Below, piece after piece: positions 16,254-23,592 of a stretch of DNA of 64,000 nucleotides. The stretch is from Streptantibioticus_A sp037034305 (GTDB lineage: Bacteria; Actinomycetota; Actinomycetes; Streptomycetales; Streptomycetaceae): positions 1 to 64,000 of the forward strand of contig JBAGJY010000001.1 in the NCBI GenBank assembly GCA_037034305.1, in the 5' to 3' direction. The notes beneath the pieces are model-generated. The model had not been told where the DNA came from. It did no database searches and was given only the letters and a program-made list of their open reading frames with translations. How positions within the stretch are numbered: position 1 is the stretch's first letter; the number at the start of each line of letters is the position of its first letter. Position numbers and translations under genes: made by a program.

Positions 16254-16848
16254 GAGCAACTCCTTCCCGGGGGGGATGGGCCGTTTGCATTACCGCTATT
16301 CTGGGCTTCTCTCGCAGTCCACGCATCTCGACCGAATGGGCCCATGTGGACCGCGCAGGCTGAGCACGTGAAAACCGATGCGGGTCCGGGACCACCTACC
16401 GGGACCACCGACGGGGACACCTACCTGGGCCGCCCGCCACCTGGGCCGCAGGCTTCTCGCCCGATTTTGTACCCGCACGAGCAAGCTGTACGGGTACGAA
16501 ATCCACTGCGCGCCCGCGCTGGACAGGTCAACTCGTCAGCAGTGACGGGCGATTCGGGCCACAGCGCGTTCGTCTGCCGGAAAGAACAGTGCACGTTCCA
16601 CATCGTGACGCCGTATCAGGAGCGCTGCCGCTGCTCGACATGCACGGGAATCGGGAATCGGGATCGGGAATCCATCCGGCCATCCAATGGGCGATACGAG
16701 AAGCGATCTACGCCAGGGATGCCACCGCCAGGCATGTCCGACCACGACACCCCCGACCAACATCGTCGGTCGGGGGGGCCGAGCTTCCTGCTCGTTGCGG
16801 AGGCGGTGGATTCGAAAGTGGGATTCGAGCCCACTTGGTAGTGCGAAC
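16254..16848. other. 595-bp non-coding, repeat-rich spacer
   Basis: No convincing gene. It holds short tandem direct repeats of ACCTACC/ACCTGGGCCGC type at about 16386-16450, a 12-bp inverted repeat (ATTTTGTACCCG at 16464 with its partner ending near 16502), a GGGAATC array at about 16646-16671, a strong hairpin at 16750-16776, and on the minus strand just after the beta-helix gene a tRNA-like 3' portion (16790-16840). Confidence 0.6.
16750..16776 (-). terminator. Terminator of beta-helix gene
   Basis: CCCCCGACC (16750-16758) pairs perfectly with GGTCGGGGG (16768-16776) across a 9-nt loop. It is located about 75 nt past the stop of the minus-strand gene at 16849. Confidence 0.6.
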
Positions 16849-17934
16849 TCAGTGCCTGCCGGAGTTGTGGCAGTGGGGGACGCTGTTGGGCGGGGCGCAG
16901 TTGGTCGGGTGGTTCCTGACGACGGCGCTCTGAATGAGTTTGACCGTGAAGGGCGTCAGCATGGGCGAGTTCCTGTTGCTCTCCTCACGCTGAAGCCTGC
17001 TGTCCGTACCGATGAAGAGGCCGAGGCGGCTTCCTGGGTTTGCGATGCCGCCGCCGGTGGTGGGGCCGCCGTTCGAGGTGTTGTGGGTGACGATGCTGCG
17101 GTAGAGCGTTGTCGGCTGGTCCGCGCCGGTCCGGATGCCGCCGCCGTCTTCCCCGGCGATGTTGTAGCTGATCTTGGTGTGCTTCAGGTGCAGCGGCCCG
17201 GTCCTGGTGTTGATCGCCAGGGTGACGATGCCGCCGCCGAAGTCGCCGGCGTCGTTGCCGTCGACCAACACGGAGTCGAGCTTGGTGTCCCCCGCGTTGG
17301 CGAGGCCGCCTCCCCAGATTCCGCCCGTGTTGTCGTGCAGGGAACCGCCGTGCATCGTCATCGTGCCGTTGGTGGCCACTCCGCCGCCGAATCCCGCTCG
17401 GTTGTTGCTGATCGTGGTGTTCTTCAGGGTGAGCATTCCCAACTGGTTCCAGATCCCGCCGCCGGCGCCCGCCAGGTTGTTCCTGACCGTCGAGTCGATC
17501 AGGGTGAGGCTGCCGCGGTCGTTGAAGATGCCCCCACCATTGGAGCTCGCGGCAGTGGTCACGCCGTAGCGCACGGTGATCGACTTCAGGGTGAGGCTGC
17601 CGCCCCGCACCACATGGAAGATCCGGAAGTCCGCGGGGGAGTTGCGATCGATCGTGGAGTGGTCTGCGGTGATCCGCACGTCGCCGGTGATCAGGGGCAG
17701 GCCGTCACTGTCGTGGTCGGCCTGCCTCAAGGTGTAGACGCACCGAGGGGCAAGGACGATGCTGCCGCCGCCGCTGGTGTTCGCGTTGTTGATGGCTGCC
17801 TTCAGGGCGGCGATGTCATTGCACGGGACGTGGGTCGCCGGGTGAGCCTGTGCTTGTCCGACGGGCAGAAGGGTCAGGCACAGGCCGAGGCCGGTGACGG
17901 CGGTGACGGTCGTCCGTCTGAGCGTGTCAGTCAT
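16849..17934 (-). CDS. Secreted right-handed beta-helix protein
   Basis: 361-residue exported protein. Residues 1-30 form a signal peptide ending QAQA. The rest is built of about ten imperfect coils with the recurring pattern (S/N)GGGI-N-(x)5-L-L-x-x-(T/S)-x-(I/V)-x-x-N, as in polymorphic-membrane-protein and pectate-lyase-like folds. The start contains a Cys-containing cap (HVPCNDIAALKAAI). The C-terminus has three more Cys. Catalytic residues of pectate lyases are not apparent; a structural or glycan-binding role is as likely. Between about residues 293 and 320 the repeat pattern is interrupted by RLGLFIGTDSRLQREE-type sequence, possibly a compensated frameshift. It would have been the gene next to msrA before the integrative element inserted. 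Confidence 0.8.
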   Translation of the reverse strand: MTDTLRRTTVTAVTGLGLCLTLLPVGQAQAHPATHVPCNDIAALKAAINNANTSGGGSIVLAPRCVYTLRQADHDSDGLPLITGDVRITADHSTIDRNSPADFRIFHVVRGGSLTLKSITVRYGVTTAASSNGGGIFNDRGSLTLIDSTVRNNLAGAGGGIWNQLGMLTLKNTTISNNRAGFGGGVATNGTMTMHGGSLHDNTGGIWGGGLANAGDTKLDSVLVDGNDAGDFGGGIVTLAINTRTGPLHLKHTKISYNIAGEDGGGIRTGADQPTTLYRSIVTHNTSNGGPTTGGGIANPGSRLGLFIGTDSRLQREESNRNSPMLTPFTVKLIQSAVVRNHPTNCAPPNSVPHCHNSGRH

Positions 17935-18110
17935 GGGGCTTCCCTTGGCTGTGGGGGGAGGGCTGCGCGATCCCGCGACGCTCAACTGACGAGACTTCAC
18001 CTGAGCGTTGCTGATCACCACTCAGACTTATATGAAGTGCGCATTCAACGCACTCCGAATCTGCCGTTCGGACGCACCCCCGCTGGCGACCCGTCAGCCG
18101 CCGACGACTG

Positions 18111-18159
18111 CTAGCCGTCCGCCGGAGCCACACCGATCGGGCAGGAGACCCCCGTCCCC
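18111..18159 (-). pseudogene. msrA: Displaced native 3' end of msrA
   Basis: Read on the minus strand, this segment encodes GTGVSCPIGVAPADG and a TAG stop, matching the end of the intact MsrA encoded at the right end of the element (GTGLSCPVGVAPTEG, stop). 37 of 49 bases agree. There is no start or upstream msrA sequence here. It is best explained as the original tail of msrA cut off by insertion of the element. Confidence 0.8.
18151..18159. repeat. Left attachment core (attL side)
   Basis: CCCGTCCCC, also found at 24548-24556. Left of it the sequence follows msrA reading frame; right of it similarity to msrA stops and the integrase gene begins 24 nt later. A short shared core is usual for large serine recombinases. 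The exact crossover dinucleotide cannot be fixed from one genome. Confidence 0.7.
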
Positions 18160-18182
18160 ACGAGTGTGTACCAATGTGACCC

Positions 18183-19631
18183 ATGACGGGATTACGAGCA
18201 GCGATCTACTGCCGGATCAGCCAGGACCGGGGCGGCGCTGGGCTGGGCGTCGCCCGCCAGGAGGAGGACTGCCGGGCACTGTGCGCCCGCGAGGGCTGGG
18301 AGGTCGTCACCGTTCACAGGGACAACGACGTCAGCGCCTACTCGGGCGCCCCCCGGCCCGCGTGGCAAGCGTTGCTTGCGGACATCAGGAACGGCAACGT
18401 GGACGCCGTGGCGTGCTGGCACGTGGACCGTCTTACCCGCTCACCGCGCGAGCTGGAAGACGTGATCGACCTAGCCGACCGGCACGGCTTGGAGTTGGCC
18501 ACGGTGAGTGGCGAAATCGATCTCGCGACGCCCACCGGCCGGATGGTCGCGCGCATGCTGGGCGCGGCGGCGCGCCACGAGGCGGAGCACAAGGCGGAGC
18601 GGCAGCAGCGCCAGCGCCGCCAGAACGCCGAGGCGGGCAAGGTGTCCGGAGGCGGGCATCGTCCCTTCGGCTACGAAGAGGACCGGGTCACCGTGCGCGG
18701 GGACGAAGCCGAGGTGATCCGCGAAGTCGCGCGACGAATACTCGCGGGGGAGGCCCTGGCCAGTATCTCTCGCGACCTGAAGGCGCGCGGGATCGTCAGC
18801 ACGGCGGGCAGGCCCCTGAAGCCGAGTGGTCTACGCCGTCTGATGGCGTCGGCCCGGATCAGCGGTCGCCGGGAGCACACCCCGCGTAGTTCGTGGGAGG
18901 GGACGAAGCCGCTGCTGGGAGAGATCACGGGTGACGCGGTGTGGCCGGGGATCATCAGCCACGAGGACTCGGACAAGCTGCGAGCCGTGCTGTCCGACCC
19001 GAACCGCAAGAACGCCCCGCGTGGCGGTAAGAACCACGAGTACCTGCTCTCGGGCATCCTGCGGTGCGCCAAGCCCGACGAGCACGGCACGGCGTGCGGC
19101 TGGGGGATGGTCGGCCGCCCGCGCTCCGGGGTGCCACGCTACGTCTGCCCGAACACGCCCGGTACGGAAGCGTGTGGCGGGACGGCCACCAACGCCAAGA
19201 AGACCGAGGACTACACACGGGACATGATCCTTGTTGCGTTGGAGTCGCCGATGTTCATGGAGCGGCTGCGGAAGTCTGACGCGGACGGAACCGAACTGTA
19301 CGAACTGATACGCGTCGATGAGGAAGAACTCGAAGAGCTGGCAGCCGACTTCGGCAGGCAGACGATCACCCGCAAGGAATGGATGATGGCCCGTGGTCCC
19401 ATCCAGGAACGCCTGGAGCGCAATCGCCGCAAGCTGAAGCAGGTCTCTCGCGCGGCCGTGCGGCTCGGCTTCGTGGGGACCTACGAAGACATGCAGAGCC
19501 GCTGGAAATCGATGAACAACTCCCAGCGGCGAGCGATCGTCACAGCGGTGGTCCGCGCTATTCATGTCGGGCCAGCGGACCCCCGGAAGCGGTTTGATCC
19601 CGACCGGTTCGAGCCGGACTGGATCGCCTAG
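18183..19631 (+). CDS. int: Large serine recombinase (phage-type integrase)
   Basis: 482-residue site-specific integrase. The N-terminal resolvase domain has catalytic Ser13 (YCRISQD), the conserved QEEDC and the DRLTRSPRELE segment. A recombinase domain (about 155-260) is followed by a zinc ribbon with Cys pairs around residues 297-335 (RCAKPDEHGTACGW, RYVCPNTPGTEACGG). A helical coiled-coil-like region lies at about 370-425, the part that controls integration versus excision. The start at 18183 lies 24 nt from the left core and lacks a ribosome-binding site. No recombination directionality factor is obvious; one of the small genes may supply it. Confidence 0.95.
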   Translation: MTGLRAAIYCRISQDRGGAGLGVARQEEDCRALCAREGWEVVTVHRDNDVSAYSGAPRPAWQALLADIRNGNVDAVACWHVDRLTRSPRELEDVIDLADRHGLELATVSGEIDLATPTGRMVARMLGAAARHEAEHKAERQQRQRRQNAEAGKVSGGGHRPFGYEEDRVTVRGDEAEVIREVARRILAGEALASISRDLKARGIVSTAGRPLKPSGLRRLMASARISGRREHTPRSSWEGTKPLLGEITGDAVWPGIISHEDSDKLRAVLSDPNRKNAPRGGKNHEYLLSGILRCAKPDEHGTACGWGMVGRPRSGVPRYVCPNTPGTEACGGTATNAKKTEDYTRDMILVALESPMFMERLRKSDADGTELYELIRVDEEELEELAADFGRQTITRKEWMMARGPIQERLERNRRKLKQVSRAAVRLGFVGTYEDMQSRWKSMNNSQRRAIVTAVVRAIHVGPADPRKRFDPDRFEPDWIA

Positions 19632-19677
19632 ATCCCCGGGGACAGGCCCCGGGTGGGCTGACCCTCGGCTGGTGGCG

Positions 19678-19965
19678 TCAGGTGCTTTCCGGCCGGTTCG
19701 TCTCCTTGGTGGCCGCAGCCCGAGCGCGACGGCGGCCCAGCAAGGCGCATCCCGCGATCACCAGGCCGATGGCAACGAGCCTGGCGGCCCGGTAGTAACC
19801 CATGGCCAGTTCCTCTGGGGCGCCAGGCAGCCGGAAAAAGACCCACGCAGCCGCGAGACCCCCGAAAACGATCAGTGCGACAGCCCCCCACGCCCCGAGG
19901 TCCGCCCACCAGGGCCCCGGGTCGTAACCCCGCTCGTCGGTCTGCACAACGTCCTTGTCGGTCAT
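19678..19965 (-). CDS. Two-helix membrane protein of the element
   Basis: 95-residue protein. The ATG at 19965 follows GGGGAG. The N-terminal 25 residues are acidic and soluble, followed by membrane helices at about 26-47 and 60-78, and a basic tail RRRARAAATKE. It is convergent with the integrase gene. Proteins of this shape are common in actinobacterial integrative elements; I cannot name a family or function. Confidence 0.55.
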   Translation of the reverse strand: MTDKDVVQTDERGYDPGPWWADLGAWGAVALIVFGGLAAAWVFFRLPGAPEELAMGYYRAARLVAIGLVIAGCALLGRRRARAAATKETNRPEST

Positions 19966-20188
19966 GGTCTGTTCTCCCCTGTGTGGTGGCGGTCGCGAGA
20001 GAGGACGCGGGCTATGGTGGGGGCGGTTCACTGAGCGGAACGTCTCCTACTGGAGCCGACAACCTGCCAGCCGACGAAATTCCCCCACTCGCCCGACCCT
20101 TCGAGCGGGGCGATAGGACGTTCAGTCTTCACACACCGATGATCAGCGGTGGCCGTACTCGTCTCCCCGCCAGCCTCTACCAGCCAGA

Positions 20189-20407
20189 TCACGATCTACG
20201 GCTGGGCGCGGGGCACGTGGCGGGATCTTCGGGGCCCACCAGCTCGAAGACTCTCGCCACCCGTTCGATTATGGCCAAGTCCTCGATGACTGGGGGAAGC
20301 CCCTGGCGAGCACGAGACGCGGCTACTTTTCGTCTCAGTTCCTCAGGCGCCAAGGGCACCACCGCCCGCAATCGGGTCTGGGGGTACTTGGCGGGCGAGC
20401 CACACAT
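20189..20407 (-). CDS. Putative small element-encoded protein
   Basis: 72-residue ORF with a helical, charged central part (APEELRRKVAASRARQG then VIEDLAIIERVARVFELV) and a Cys-Pro tail. It resembles the small basic proteins next to integrases, which may act as directionality factors or regulators, but no motif proves it. The ribosome-binding site is weak (GAAG 4 nt upstream). The 223-bp space from 19966 to 20188 shows no gene. Confidence 0.45.
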   Translation of the reverse strand: MCGSPAKYPQTRLRAVVPLAPEELRRKVAASRARQGLPPVIEDLAIIERVARVFELVGPEDPATCPAPSRRS

Positions 20408-20477
20408 CGCTTCGTGTGGTCATCGACCACCGCCGCCATAGCCATCAAGCGACTCTGTCACGGCCAGGAGTACGGAT

Positions 20478-20497
20478 GTTTCATCACGTGATGAAAC
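20478..20497. promoter_or_regulatory. 20-bp perfect palindrome, candidate operator
   Basis: GTTTCATCAC directly followed by its complement GTGATGAAAC, no spacer. It lies between the minus-strand gene at 20189 and the XRE regulator gene. It is the most A/T-rich and symmetric site of the element and a likely target of the element's own XRE repressor. Confidence 0.6.
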
Positions 20498-20511
20498 CGC
20501 AGCGGCGCACA

Positions 20512-20544
20512 AACGGCCCGCACCCCGTACAGGTGCGGGCCGTT
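20512..20544 (+). terminator. Strong hairpin before XRE gene
   Basis: AACGGCCCGCACC (20512-20524) and GGTGCGGGCCGTT (20532-20544) form a perfect 13-bp stem with a 7-nt loop, followed by CTCGTTT. It sits between the 20-bp palindrome and the XRE gene, so it could end a short transcript or act as an attenuator. Confidence 0.65.
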
Positions 20545-20609
20545 CTCGTTTCCCCGCGTCGGTGCTGCGCGGGTACCGTCCTGAGTGCGACCACAGGACG
20601 GAGAGCAGC

Positions 20610-21863
20610 ATGCCCCAACTCCTTGAAGAACAAGAGGCAATCGGCCGTCGCATCCGCCGCCAACGCTTGCGGTTGGGGATGACGCAAGCCGATCTAGCTG
20701 CCGCCGTCGGCAAATCGCAAGGGTGGTTGTCCAAGGTGGAGAAAGGCCAGATCGAGCTAGACCGTACGGGGCTGATCAACGCCATTGCCGCAGCGCTGCA
20801 CTGCCACCCCAACGACCTGATCGAGCGCCCCTACGCAGGCCGCACGGTCGCAGAGAATCAATGGCAGAAGGCCGCTACGGCGATCATGCGAGAGCTGCGC
20901 CGCTACGATCTGGCGCCCGTGTTCGACGGCATCCCACGGTCGTCCTCGGAACTGTGGGAAGACACCGTCCGGCTGCATCGGCTCAGGGATGCAGCGGCCA
21001 ACGTGCCGATTCTTCAATCCCTTCCGGACATGTTCCGCGAGGCCCGCGCCCTAGCCGAGGTGAGCACCGGCCATGAACGCGAAGAGGCCTACGCGGTCTA
21101 TGCGATGTGCTGCAAGTTCGCGCACACCGCCGCACATGCTCTCGGACACCCTGAGCTGATCGCCATGGCGTGCGAACGTGCGGCGTGGTCGGCGCAGCTC
21201 TCCGGTGACCCGCTCATGCCAGCCGTCGCCGACTGGATGCGGGTATGGGACATGTGGGCTACCGCCGATTGGGATGATTCCCTCTCTCTGTCGGACAAGG
21301 CATTGCGCAGCGTGCAAGGTGAGTACGACAGCGGCGATCCGCTGGCAGTCCGCGTCTGGGGATCGCTGCAACTGCGCGCCGCCGTCTCCGCAGCCCGCGC
21401 GAGCAACGCGGCCGAGGTGGACCACCGATTGAGCCTGGCGCAGGAGGCCGCCGACCGCGCCGACAGCAACCCGGCACCGGTGTTCGACCGGCACTCGCTG
21501 ACGTTCTCCGCCGGAAACGTGCTCATCCACGGGATCAGTGTGGCGTTGGAGATGAGCGACCAGACCGAAGCCATTCAACGTGACCAGCGCGCCGACCGCG
21601 CCCGCGTGGCCAAGCTGCCGAAGTCCCGCCGGGGGCATCACCGGATGGACATGGCGCGCGCCTGGCTATGGGACGGCAACCGGGGCAAGGCCCTGTCCGA
21701 GCTGTCCGAGGCTGAGCGCCTTGCCCCCCAGCTTGTACGCAACCACCCGATCGCGCGATCGACGCTGCGTCAGATCGTGTACGCCGAACGCGTGTCCACA
21801 CGGGAACGCCTGCGGGCGATGTCCAGTCGTTTTCATTTGGATGACCAGGAGCTATTCCCCTGA
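20610..21863 (+). CDS. XRE-family transcriptional regulator of the element
   Basis: 417-residue protein. The HTH is at about 13-65 (RIRRQRLRLGMTQADLAAAVGKSQGWLSKVEKG). Residues 95-400 are all-helical with TPR-like repetition (for example REARALAEVSTGHEREEAYAVY and HHRMDMARAWLWDGNRGKALSEL), as in large peptide- or signal-sensing XRE regulators. The ATG at 20610 follows GGAGAG. Likely maintains the element's expression state, by analogy with master regulators of integrative elements, and may bind the palindrome at 20478. It lacks the DUF5753 domain seen in the other XRE protein of the window. Confidence 0.85.
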   Translation: MPQLLEEQEAIGRRIRRQRLRLGMTQADLAAAVGKSQGWLSKVEKGQIELDRTGLINAIAAALHCHPNDLIERPYAGRTVAENQWQKAATAIMRELRRYDLAPVFDGIPRSSSELWEDTVRLHRLRDAAANVPILQSLPDMFREARALAEVSTGHEREEAYAVYAMCCKFAHTAAHALGHPELIAMACERAAWSAQLSGDPLMPAVADWMRVWDMWATADWDDSLSLSDKALRSVQGEYDSGDPLAVRVWGSLQLRAAVSAARASNAAEVDHRLSLAQEAADRADSNPAPVFDRHSLTFSAGNVLIHGISVALEMSDQTEAIQRDQRADRARVAKLPKSRRGHHRMDMARAWLWDGNRGKALSELSEAERLAPQLVRNHPIARSTLRQIVYAERVSTRERLRAMSSRFHLDDQELFP

Positions 21864-21902
21864 TTCATATTCAGGGGTAGTCGCTTCCTTACTGTCCGTT
21901 GC

Positions 21903-22199
21903 ATGACGCGACGACGCACCCTCCAAGACGCCGAGCGGCGGCGCGACTTAGCCGACGCCGCCGCCGGATGGACACACCTTCGCGGCGACCTCGTCCAGGA
22001 CACCAAGACCGGCCGTCTCGGTGTAGTTGTGGCGCTGCCCGAGGACACCGGGGCGCCTGTGTACCACCTGCGGCCCGAGGGCGGTGGCGATGACTGGACA
22101 GCGGCGCCCGGGGCGCTGCAACCGCACCCCGGCGAAGCCCCCGACGGACTGACTCTGGCCGAGGCCGTCATGCCGCCGCACCCGGAGGCCGAGCAGTGA
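21903..22199 (+). CDS. Small protein with D-x(6-9)-G...RPxGGxxW motif (1)
   Basis: 98-residue soluble protein, first of four genes joined by GTGA overlaps. TACTGT at 21890-21895 lies 7 nt before the ATG, suggesting a leaderless transcript. The core GDLVQDTKTGRLG...YHLRPEGGGDDWTA..ALQP is shared with the next gene and with the protein at 42229, so this appears to be a small beta-rich domain family found beside XRE regulators. Function unknown. Confidence 0.7.
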   Translation: MTRRRTLQDAERRRDLADAAAGWTHLRGDLVQDTKTGRLGVVVALPEDTGAPVYHLRPEGGGDDWTAAPGALQPHPGEAPDGLTLAEAVMPPHPEAEQ

Positions 22200-22426
22200 G
22201 CGCGGCGGTGCACGGCGAGCCTTCTCGCCGCCCAGGGTGGCTGGTCTCCGGTTCCCGGATCGTGGATCTCTCCCGTGGAACGGTTGGCCGGATACTGGCC
22301 GTTGGGCGCCCGTTCAACTACGCCACCCCGCCAAACACCGCATGCGTTGTTCCCGTGGACGGCGGGGAGCCGTGGGAAGCGGAAATCGGCGATCTGCGCC
22401 CGGCTGGTCCGGAGTCCGAGCGGTGA
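22196..22426 (+). CDS. Small protein with D...G...P-GG-xW motif (2)
   Basis: 76-residue protein starting with GTG inside the stop of the preceding gene (GTGA), so translation is probably coupled. GSRIVDLSRGTVGRI...VVPVDGGEPWEAEIGDLRP matches the same domain as its upstream neighbour and the protein at 42229. It has no membrane segment or signal peptide. Probably a diverged duplicate. Confidence 0.7.
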   Translation: MSAAVHGEPSRRPGWLVSGSRIVDLSRGTVGRILAVGRPFNYATPPNTACVVPVDGGEPWEAEIGDLRPAGPESER

Positions 22427-22623
22427 GCGCGCCCGTGTGGTCGCTGGACGGCACGCGTGAACACCCTGGTCTGACGATCGGCGTGTACCGGGTCACCACG
22501 GCCGGTGAGCGCGTCCAGGTACGCGAAGCGCATCGTATTCCGCCTGCCGACGCTGCCCCGTTCTCGCTGGCGTACCCGCCGTGCGAGTGCACGCAGTGCC
22601 GGACGAGCGGGGGCCACCGGTGA
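22423..22623 (+). CDS. Small element protein with CxC..C tail
   Basis: 66-residue protein translated from the GTG at 22423, overlapping the previous stop by GTGA. The N-terminal half is beta-like (LTIGVYRVTTAGERVQVRE); the C-terminus has a PPCECTQCRTSGG cluster of three Cys that could bind zinc. Position and coupling suggest it acts with its neighbours; I recognise no family. Confidence 0.6.
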   Translation: MSAPVWSLDGTREHPGLTIGVYRVTTAGERVQVREAHRIPPADAAPFSLAYPPCECTQCRTSGGHR

Positions 22624-22805
22624 GCGGCTGTCATGAGGCGCAGTCCGAACCGATCGCGTTACCCGGATGGCGGTTCGCAGCGGTTCTGGTCGCGGTCGGC
22701 GCGGTCGGCCCCGCCGTCATCCTCGGTCACCAGGCCGTCGCCGACACCTACGACGTCGAGCGGCCCGCCCCGGTCACCGTGCCCGACACGCAACCGTCTC
22801 CCTGA
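22620..22805 (+). CDS. Small single-pass membrane protein
   Basis: 61-residue product from the GTG at 22620 (GTGA overlap with the gene before). Residues 14-35 form one membrane helix (WRFAAVLVAVGAVGPAVIL); the short C-terminal part is Pro/Asp-rich and probably outside. It is the last gene of the coupled set, and a hairpin follows at 22885. Function unknown. Confidence 0.55.
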   Translation: MSGCHEAQSEPIALPGWRFAAVLVAVGAVGPAVILGHQAVADTYDVERPAPVTVPDTQPSP

Positions 22806-22884
22806 TTTCCCGCCCCTGCCGGATGGAATCGGACGGGTCTCCCGCATGGCCATGCCCATATCCCGGTAGGGGTGGGGCCAAGCG

Positions 22885-22922
22885 CCCGCCCCGGGCTCTG
22901 TGGATTGGCCGGCCGGGGCGGG
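22885..22922 (+). terminator. Terminator after small-gene operon
   Basis: CCCGCCCCGG (22885-22894) and CCGGGGCGGG (22913-22922) form a perfect 10-bp stem with an 18-nt loop. It separates the small-gene operon from the GRDP-like/kinase unit. Confidence 0.6.
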
Positions 22923-22966
22923 TCAGCAAGTGCAGTGCACCACTCCAACAGGAGGGATCAAGCACC

Positions 22967-23506
22967 ATGACAGCAACAGCGAACGACCTGCGTACCGGCA
23001 GGTCGTTAGTCAGTGAAGAGCTGTTCAACAGCATCGTTCACTTCACCGTCGTCCACTTCGGACAGTCACCGGAGCGGGCGGGGCGCATCGCCGACCAAGC
23101 GATTGCGTTCGTAGCCACTGCGGCTACCTCAACCGTGCCCATGGTGCCGAGCGATGACGTGGACGACGGTTTGCACGCCTTCATTCTCCACACGGAGGAG
23201 CACCAGGAGTTCTGCCAGAAGCACGCGGGCCGGATGCTCCACCACAACCCCAGGCCCGGCGGTGGCGGCCGGACCCTCGAAGCCGTACAAGCGAGCGCCC
23301 GCGCCATGAAGGCAGCGCGCTTCATGGTCTTCGACGACCTGTGGACTGTGGACGGCCAGTCCGCCGCGCAGTGTGACTCGGACTGTGGACGCCCCTACGG
23401 CATGACCGGCGGGGGCAACGGAAGCGACAGCGGCGACGACAGCGACGGACAAGGCGGTAACCCCCCGACCGGGGACAGTGATGACGGAAGGCCGTACAAC
23501 CACTAG
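22967..23506 (+). CDS. GRDP-like protein with Ser/Cys/GRPY-rich tail (candidate kinase substrate)
   Basis: 179 residues with a strong GGAGGG ribosome-binding site. Residues 11-125 are helical and hold the block DVDDGLHAFILHTEEHQEFC (64-83) plus HH at 92-93. This resembles the D-x-x-WH-x-x-(I/L)-L-H-T core of plant and bacterial glycine-rich-domain proteins (GRDP-like), with Leu in place of Trp. Residues 132-179 are disordered, with two Cys (136, 140), seven Ser/Thr in an Asp/Gly/Ser stretch, and the tetrapeptide GRPY twice (141-144, 174-177). A hairpin and the kinase gene follow. A modular N-domain plus low-complexity tail beside a modifying enzyme resembles a RiPP precursor or a phosphorylated effector, but neither is shown. 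Related proteins of unknown function occur in streptomycetes (from memory). Confidence 0.7.
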   Translation: MTATANDLRTGRSLVSEELFNSIVHFTVVHFGQSPERAGRIADQAIAFVATAATSTVPMVPSDDVDDGLHAFILHTEEHQEFCQKHAGRMLHHNPRPGGGGRTLEAVQASARAMKAARFMVFDDLWTVDGQSAAQCDSDCGRPYGMTGGGNGSDSGDDSDGQGGNPPTGDSDDGRPYNH

Positions 23507-23542
23507 CGCTACGCTCCAACTGGCGTGACGTGACGTGATCCG

Positions 23543-23568
23543 GGGCCGACTCCGCAAGGGGTCGGCCC
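23543..23568 (+). terminator. Hairpin/attenuator between GRDP-like and kinase genes
   Basis: Stem 23543-23553 with 23558-23568, 11 pairs including one G-T, capped by a GCAA tetraloop. It lies in the 86-nt gap and would give more of the upstream product than of the kinase if it ends part of the transcripts. Confidence 0.6.
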
Positions 23569-23592
23569 TGTCACATAGGAGGGATAGGGACC

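Noticed and set aside
16386..16671. Possible CRISPR array from the short repeats
   Set aside because: Repeat units are too short and unevenly spaced, spacers are not distinct, and no cas gene is near.
16233..16841. Plus-strand ORF ending in VGFEPTW as a protein gene
   Set aside because: No ribosome-binding site or codon bias; the ending is what reading across a tRNA-like T-loop gives.
18338..18640. Minus-strand ORFs inside the integrase gene as a directionality factor
   Set aside because: They are shadows of the integrase frame with no start signal.
19966..20188. A gene between the two small minus-strand genes of the element
   Set aside because: No frame longer than about 50 codons with a plausible start and coding bias was seen; left as non-coding.
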